A stretch of DNA of 64,000 nt from Sporosarcina sp. Marseille-Q4063. Lineage in GTDB: Bacteria > Bacillota > Bacilli > Bacillales_A > Planococcaceae. Of the stretch, positions 60,590 to 64,000 are shown piece after piece. The first letter of the stretch is position 1; every line of letters begins with the position of its first letter. Position numbers and translations under genes: made by a program. The stretch spans positions 2,537,001 to 2,601,000 of the forward strand of contig NZ_CP070502.1 in NCBI RefSeq assembly GCF_018309085.1. Reading direction: 5' to 3'. The notes below the pieces were generated by a model. That model searched no databases and had not been told where the DNA came from. It saw only the letters and a list, made by a program, of their open reading frames with translations.

Positions 60590-61345
60590 ATGTCCAAAGA
60601 AAATAATGGATTATCGAGACGTGATTTTCTTAAGACGACCGGGATTGCTACTGGTGCATTAGTAGGCGGAGGAGTGCTTGGAAGTCTTATCACCCATAAT
60701 GTCACGAAAGGGAATGTCGCAGGAACCGGAAAAAATGAAGCGGGTGGTGGGGAGCATGTCGGCGACGTATTTCGAGGTCGAATGTTCTTTACGAATGCAA
60801 ATGAGTTCAATGTATTATCTGAAGCGGTCGAGCGAATTTTTCCGGAAGATGATTTGGGACCGGGGGCAATCGGACTGGGCGTTCCATACTTCATCGACAA
60901 CCAATTAGCCGGTAATTACGGTAGCAATGCGAAAGAATATATGAAAGGGCCGTTTTTTGCTGGCGAATCAACGCAAGGATACCAAAGTAGGCTAACCCGT
61001 GCAGAAATTTTCAGGCAAGGTCTGGCTAAAATGGATGAGGAAGCTAAAAAACGATTCGATACAGGATTTTCTGCCCTTGAAGGAAATCAGATGGACGAAA
61101 TACTGACTGCGTTTCAAAAGAATGAAGTTGAAATGAAAGGGGGAGCTTCAGGGTTTTACTTTAAATTACTGAGACAAGCCACGCTTGAAGGAGCGTACGC
61201 AGACCCGATCTATAATGGCAATATTAATATGGATGGTTGGCGCATGAAGGGATTTCCGGGTCATCAGATGGCCTATATAAAGGAAATTGAAAATGAAGCG
61301 TACATGAAAATTGAACCGAAATCGATTAGCAGCATGGAACATTAA
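60590..61345 (+). CDS. Gluconate 2-dehydrogenase subunit 3 family protein (Tat signal)
   Basis: A 251-residue small subunit with a clear Tat signal peptide (SRRDFLKTTGIATGALVGGG). The mature part has FFTNANEFNVLSEAVERIFPEDD, GVPYFIDNQLAG and the end DGWRMKGFPGHQMAY, all typical of the gluconate 2-dehydrogenase gamma subunit. It would bind the flavoprotein encoded next and carry it through the Tat pore. AGGAG is ten bases before the ATG. It is the first gene of the operon with GMC, tatA and tatC. Confidence 0.92.
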   Translation: MSKENNGLSRRDFLKTTGIATGALVGGGVLGSLITHNVTKGNVAGTGKNEAGGGEHVGDVFRGRMFFTNANEFNVLSEAVERIFPEDDLGPGAIGLGVPYFIDNQLAGNYGSNAKEYMKGPFFAGESTQGYQSRLTRAEIFRQGLAKMDEEAKKRFDTGFSALEGNQMDEILTAFQKNEVEMKGGASGFYFKLLRQATLEGAYADPIYNGNINMDGWRMKGFPGHQMAYIKEIENEAYMKIEPKSISSMEH

Positions 61346-61360
61346 GGAGGGATAACGCGA

Positions 61361-63073
61361 ATGGCAAAGACCTTAGATAAAGTGGATGTAGTGACTGTAG
61401 GTGTTGGATGGTTGGGCGGAATTATCGGCGCGGAGTGTGCGAAAGCCGGGATGAAAGTCATTGGAATTGAGCGCGGAAAAGAAAGAGGTACGGCAGATTA
61501 TTTAATGGTTCACGATGAGTATCGCTACGCAATCCGTTACGAATTAATGCAAGATTTATCAAAAGAAACGATTACATTCAGGAATAACCGGAAGATGCGG
61601 GCGCTACCGATGCGCCAAATGGGTTCTTTCCTTCTAGGAGAAGGACTCGGTGGAGCTGGAACCCATTGGAATGGGCATACTTGGCGTTTCCTGCCGTATG
61701 ATTTTGAAATTAAAACTTTGACGGAGAAAAAGTACGGAAAAGACAAGCTAACGTCCGATTATCTTCTTCAAGACTGGGGCATTACATATGACGAGTTGGA
61801 GCCTTACTTCGATAAATTTGAAAAAACAGCCGGCATATCAGGAGAAGACAAAAACCCGTTTGCGGGGAAGCGAAAAAATGATTTTCCGACGCCACCGATG
61901 ATAAAGACGCCAATCTTAAGGAAGTTCGAGAAGGCGACGAGCAATCTGGGTTATACCCCGTTCATGCTGCCTTCTGCTAACTTGTCGGAAACTTATGAGA
62001 ATCCCGACGGTCAAACAATTGCCGCTTGTCAATATTGCGGTTTTTGCGAGCGGTTCGGCTGTGAATACGGAGCGAAAACATCTGCGGAGATTACAGTCAT
62101 TCCAACGGCATTAAAAACTGGGAATTATCAAGTTCGCTTTCACGGGAATGTCGTAGAGGTGTTGAAGGAAGGTGGCAAAGCAACAGGTGTCCGCTATATT
62201 GACACGCAAACAGGAGAAGAATTCATACAACCCGCAGAAGTGGTTGTGTTAACAAGTTATGTCATGAACAATGCCAAGCTTCTCATGGTATCCGGCATCG
62301 GTGAAATGTATGATCCCGACACGGGAAGGGGATTACTCGGCAAAAACTATGCTTATCAAATCCTTCCAGGTGCGACAGGTTTTTTCGAAGAACAGATGAA
62401 TGTCTTCATGGGAGCGGGTTCGCTTGGTATGACAATTGATGATCTCAACGGAGACAACTACGATCACAGTGAGTTAGATTTCATACACGGGGCGAGTATT
62501 TCAATTACCCAGCCGGGTGTCCGTCCTATTCAGACAAACCCAGTCCCGCCAGATACGCCTGCATGGGGACCGGAATTTAAGAAAGCGTCAATTTATAATT
62601 ATTCAAGAACACTTAGTATAGGAGGGCAAGGCGCGTCAATCCCGCACAAGGAAAACTTCTTGTCGCTTGACCCAGATTATAAAGATGTGTACGGCGTGCC
62701 GTTGCTGCAATTGACGTATAACTTTACCGAACAAGATCGTAATTTACACAAGTATTTAACGGAAAAAGCGAAAACGATAATGGAAGAGATGGGCGCGAAG
62801 ACGACTGTGCCAGGAAATCCGCTTTCAGATTACGACATAGTTCCGTACCAAACGACACATAATACGGGGGGAACAATTATGGGCGCAAGTCCCGATGATA
62901 GTGTTGTTAACAATTACTTGCAACATTGGGAAGTCGATAATTTGTTTGTGGTTGGCGCCGGGAACTTCCCCCATAACGGTGGTTATAATCCGACCGGAAC
63001 TGTCGGTGCGCTTGCGTATCGGGCTGCGGAAGGAATTATTAAATACAGTAAAGATGGCGGTTTGCTTGTTTAA
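61361..63073 (+). CDS. GMC oxidoreductase, gluconate 2-dehydrogenase flavoprotein-like
   Basis: A 570-residue flavoprotein with the FAD-binding GVGWLGG at the N-terminus. The middle has LGEGLGGAGTHWNGHTWR and the C-terminal GMC block has THNTGGTIMG and GYNPTGTVGALAYR. It has no signal peptide and probably travels with the Tat-bearing small subunit. C223, C226, C229 and C234 (CQYCGFCERFGC) form a cluster that could hold a metal or an iron-sulfur centre. It would oxidise a sugar acid or alcohol outside the membrane and pass electrons onward. No cytochrome c subunit is in this operon. Confidence 0.9.
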   Translation: MAKTLDKVDVVTVGVGWLGGIIGAECAKAGMKVIGIERGKERGTADYLMVHDEYRYAIRYELMQDLSKETITFRNNRKMRALPMRQMGSFLLGEGLGGAGTHWNGHTWRFLPYDFEIKTLTEKKYGKDKLTSDYLLQDWGITYDELEPYFDKFEKTAGISGEDKNPFAGKRKNDFPTPPMIKTPILRKFEKATSNLGYTPFMLPSANLSETYENPDGQTIAACQYCGFCERFGCEYGAKTSAEITVIPTALKTGNYQVRFHGNVVEVLKEGGKATGVRYIDTQTGEEFIQPAEVVVLTSYVMNNAKLLMVSGIGEMYDPDTGRGLLGKNYAYQILPGATGFFEEQMNVFMGAGSLGMTIDDLNGDNYDHSELDFIHGASISITQPGVRPIQTNPVPPDTPAWGPEFKKASIYNYSRTLSIGGQGASIPHKENFLSLDPDYKDVYGVPLLQLTYNFTEQDRNLHKYLTEKAKTIMEEMGAKTTVPGNPLSDYDIVPYQTTHNTGGTIMGASPDDSVVNNYLQHWEVDNLFVVGAGNFPHNGGYNPTGTVGALAYRAAEGIIKYSKDGGLLV

Positions 63074-63100
63074 GTATGAAGTTGAGAGGAGGCTTATCTA

Positions 63101-63301
63101 ATGGGAGGAATAGCAGCTATTGGCGTCCCGGGTTTAATCATTATTTTGGTGATTGTGCTGATTTTATTCGGGCCGAGAAAATTGCCTGAAGTTGGTTCTG
63201 CAGTTGGAAAAACGCTGTCTGAATTCAAAAAATCAGCAAGAGATATAATTGATGACGACGAAACAGCATTGAAGGAACCAAAGAAACCGGATCAAGGATA
63301 A
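63101..63301 (+). CDS. tatA: Sec-independent translocase TatA
   Basis: A 66-residue protein with a single N-terminal helix ([17 protein letters not shown]), the [10 protein letters not shown] hinge and an amphipathic helix ([14 protein letters not shown]), the standard TatA form. GAGGAGG precedes the ATG. It lies between the GMC oxidoreductase and tatC, so this Tat system is probably dedicated to that enzyme, as with tatAd-tatCd beside phoD in B. subtilis. Confidence 0.95.
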   Translation: MGGIAAIGVPGLIIILVIVLILFGPRKLPEVGSAVGKTLSEFKKSARDIIDDDETALKEPKKPDQG

Positions 63302-63313
63302 GCAGGTGATTTT

Positions 63314-64000
63314 ATGGACCCATATGGAGATCATAATCGTGAAATAATGAGCCCGCTGGATAAACCAACAATCGAAAACCAGGAAGTATCAGAGAAAACA
63401 CCAGAAAAGAAGCTGCAAGCAGTAGAAAATACAGAGAACAACAATGCCGAAGCTAATGATAAGGGCAGTCCAGAGAGTAATTCTTCTCTCGTTGATCATC
63501 TCAGCGATTTAAGAAAGCAGTTAATTAAAAGCATACTCACTTTTTTGCTTTTTTTTATCGTCGTCTTTGTGACCATTAATCTTTGGTTTCCTTATGTGAC
63601 GCGTGGTCATGAGTTAATTGTTTTAGGCCCGTTGGAAGTGGTCAAGTTTTACATGTCGATTTCCACTGCGCTTGCAGTCGGCCTTGCCTTGCCGTTTTTA
63701 TGCCATTTCCTGTGGCAATTTGTGAAGCCAGGATTGAATGAACGCGAAAGCCAATTCTTAAGTTTATATTCACCAATTATGTTTTTACTCTTTTTGAGCG
63801 GAATTGCGTTTGGTTACTTTATTGTGAATCCGCTCAGCTATAATTTCTTGGTTTCTTTAGGTGCGATGAACTTCAATGTCATGGTTTCTGCCCAGGAATA
63901 CGCTAGTTTTCTTCTGATGACGACGGTGCCATTGGGTTTATTATTCGAGTTGCCCATCGTTGCGATGTTTTTAGCGACAATTGGATTGTTAACCGCGGAG
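63314..64000 (+). CDS. tatC: Sec-independent translocase TatC, N-terminal part
   Basis: The frame is open to the end of the window (229 codons), so the C-terminus is missing. It begins with a polar N-terminal extension of about 55 residues (PSPESNSS-like, unusually long for TatC). The conserved LVDHLSDLRKQLIKS follows, then helix 1, and the signature GPLEVVKFYMSIS, GLALPFLCHFLWQFVKPGL and ERESQFLS blocks with helices 2-4. TatC recognises twin-arginine signals, here presumably that of the small subunit encoded upstream. The start at 63314 has CAGGTGA upstream. Confidence 0.93.
   Translation, partial: MDPYGDHNREIMSPLDKPTIENQEVSEKTPEKKLQAVENTENNNAEANDKGSPESNSSLVDHLSDLRKQLIKSILTFLLFFIVVFVTINLWFPYVTRGHELIVLGPLEVVKFYMSISTALAVGLALPFLCHFLWQFVKPGLNERESQFLSLYSPIMFLLFLSGIAFGYFIVNPLSYNFLVSLGAMNFNVMVSAQEYASFLLMTTVPLGLLFELPIVAMFLATIGLLTAE

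Overview
The window looks like the chromosome of a low-GC Gram-positive rod of the Bacillales, most likely a Planococcaceae member close to Sporosarcina or Lysinibacillus. This is inferred from Bacillus-type ribosome binding sites (AGGAGG), sigma-A, sigma-B and ECF-type promoter motifs, a T-box leader, a YxlEFG-like set, CsbD and YflT-like stress proteins, and protein sequence flavour. I saw no rRNA, tRNA, CRISPR array, insertion sequence or prophage.

The left third (1-23 kb) is ordinary metabolism. It has the end of a CopA-type copper ATPase and a nucleoside hydrolase with a sigma-A promoter and a perfect cre match. A six-gene catechol ortho-cleavage operon follows on the minus strand: catechol 1,2-dioxygenase, enol-lactonase, a carboxymuconolactone-decarboxylase-like protein, a two-subunit 3-oxoadipate CoA-transferase and muconate cycloisomerase. 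It lacks a recognisable CatC. Next come a divergent SDR/TetR pair around a 21-bp palindrome, glucose-6-phosphate dehydrogenase, a TsdA-like dihaem cytochrome c, a T-box-controlled short prolyl-tRNA synthetase, an ABC-2 transporter operon with its own ECF sigma factor, and an AlaX-type editing protein.

The centre (23.6-51.3 kb) is the notable part: a complete type VIIb secretion (T7SS) locus in the Staphylococcus ess order (esxA, esaA, essA, esaB, essB, essC), followed by about 17 kb of effector and immunity genes. One module is an LXG-type protein with a glycine-zipper C-terminus, LXG-partner helical proteins, and four paralogous polytopic membrane proteins plus a decayed fifth copy. This resembles the TspA/TsaI toxin-immunity system of S. 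aureus. A second module is a lipase with an N-terminal GNSLG motif and a long helical C-terminus (reversed, TslA-like), preceded by two near-duplicate lipoproteins. Between the modules lie three tandem paralogous lipoproteins (the last broken by a frameshift at an A7 run), DUF5085-like small proteins and several gene remnants. The picture is an immunity array still being duplicated, diversified and decayed.

The right part (51.3-64 kb) returns to housekeeping and stress genes. It holds an ECF sigma/anti-sigma pair with an ECF-like promoter, an FMN reductase, GNAT and EamA proteins, a YxlEFG-like ABC set, and an inverted-repeat intergenic element with internal 28-bp tandem repeats. Two genes with strong sigma-B promoters follow, then a PQQ-type sugar dehydrogenase lipoprotein. 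The window ends in an operon for a Tat-exported gluconate-2-dehydrogenase-like GMC oxidoreductase with its own tatA and tatC (truncated by the window end).
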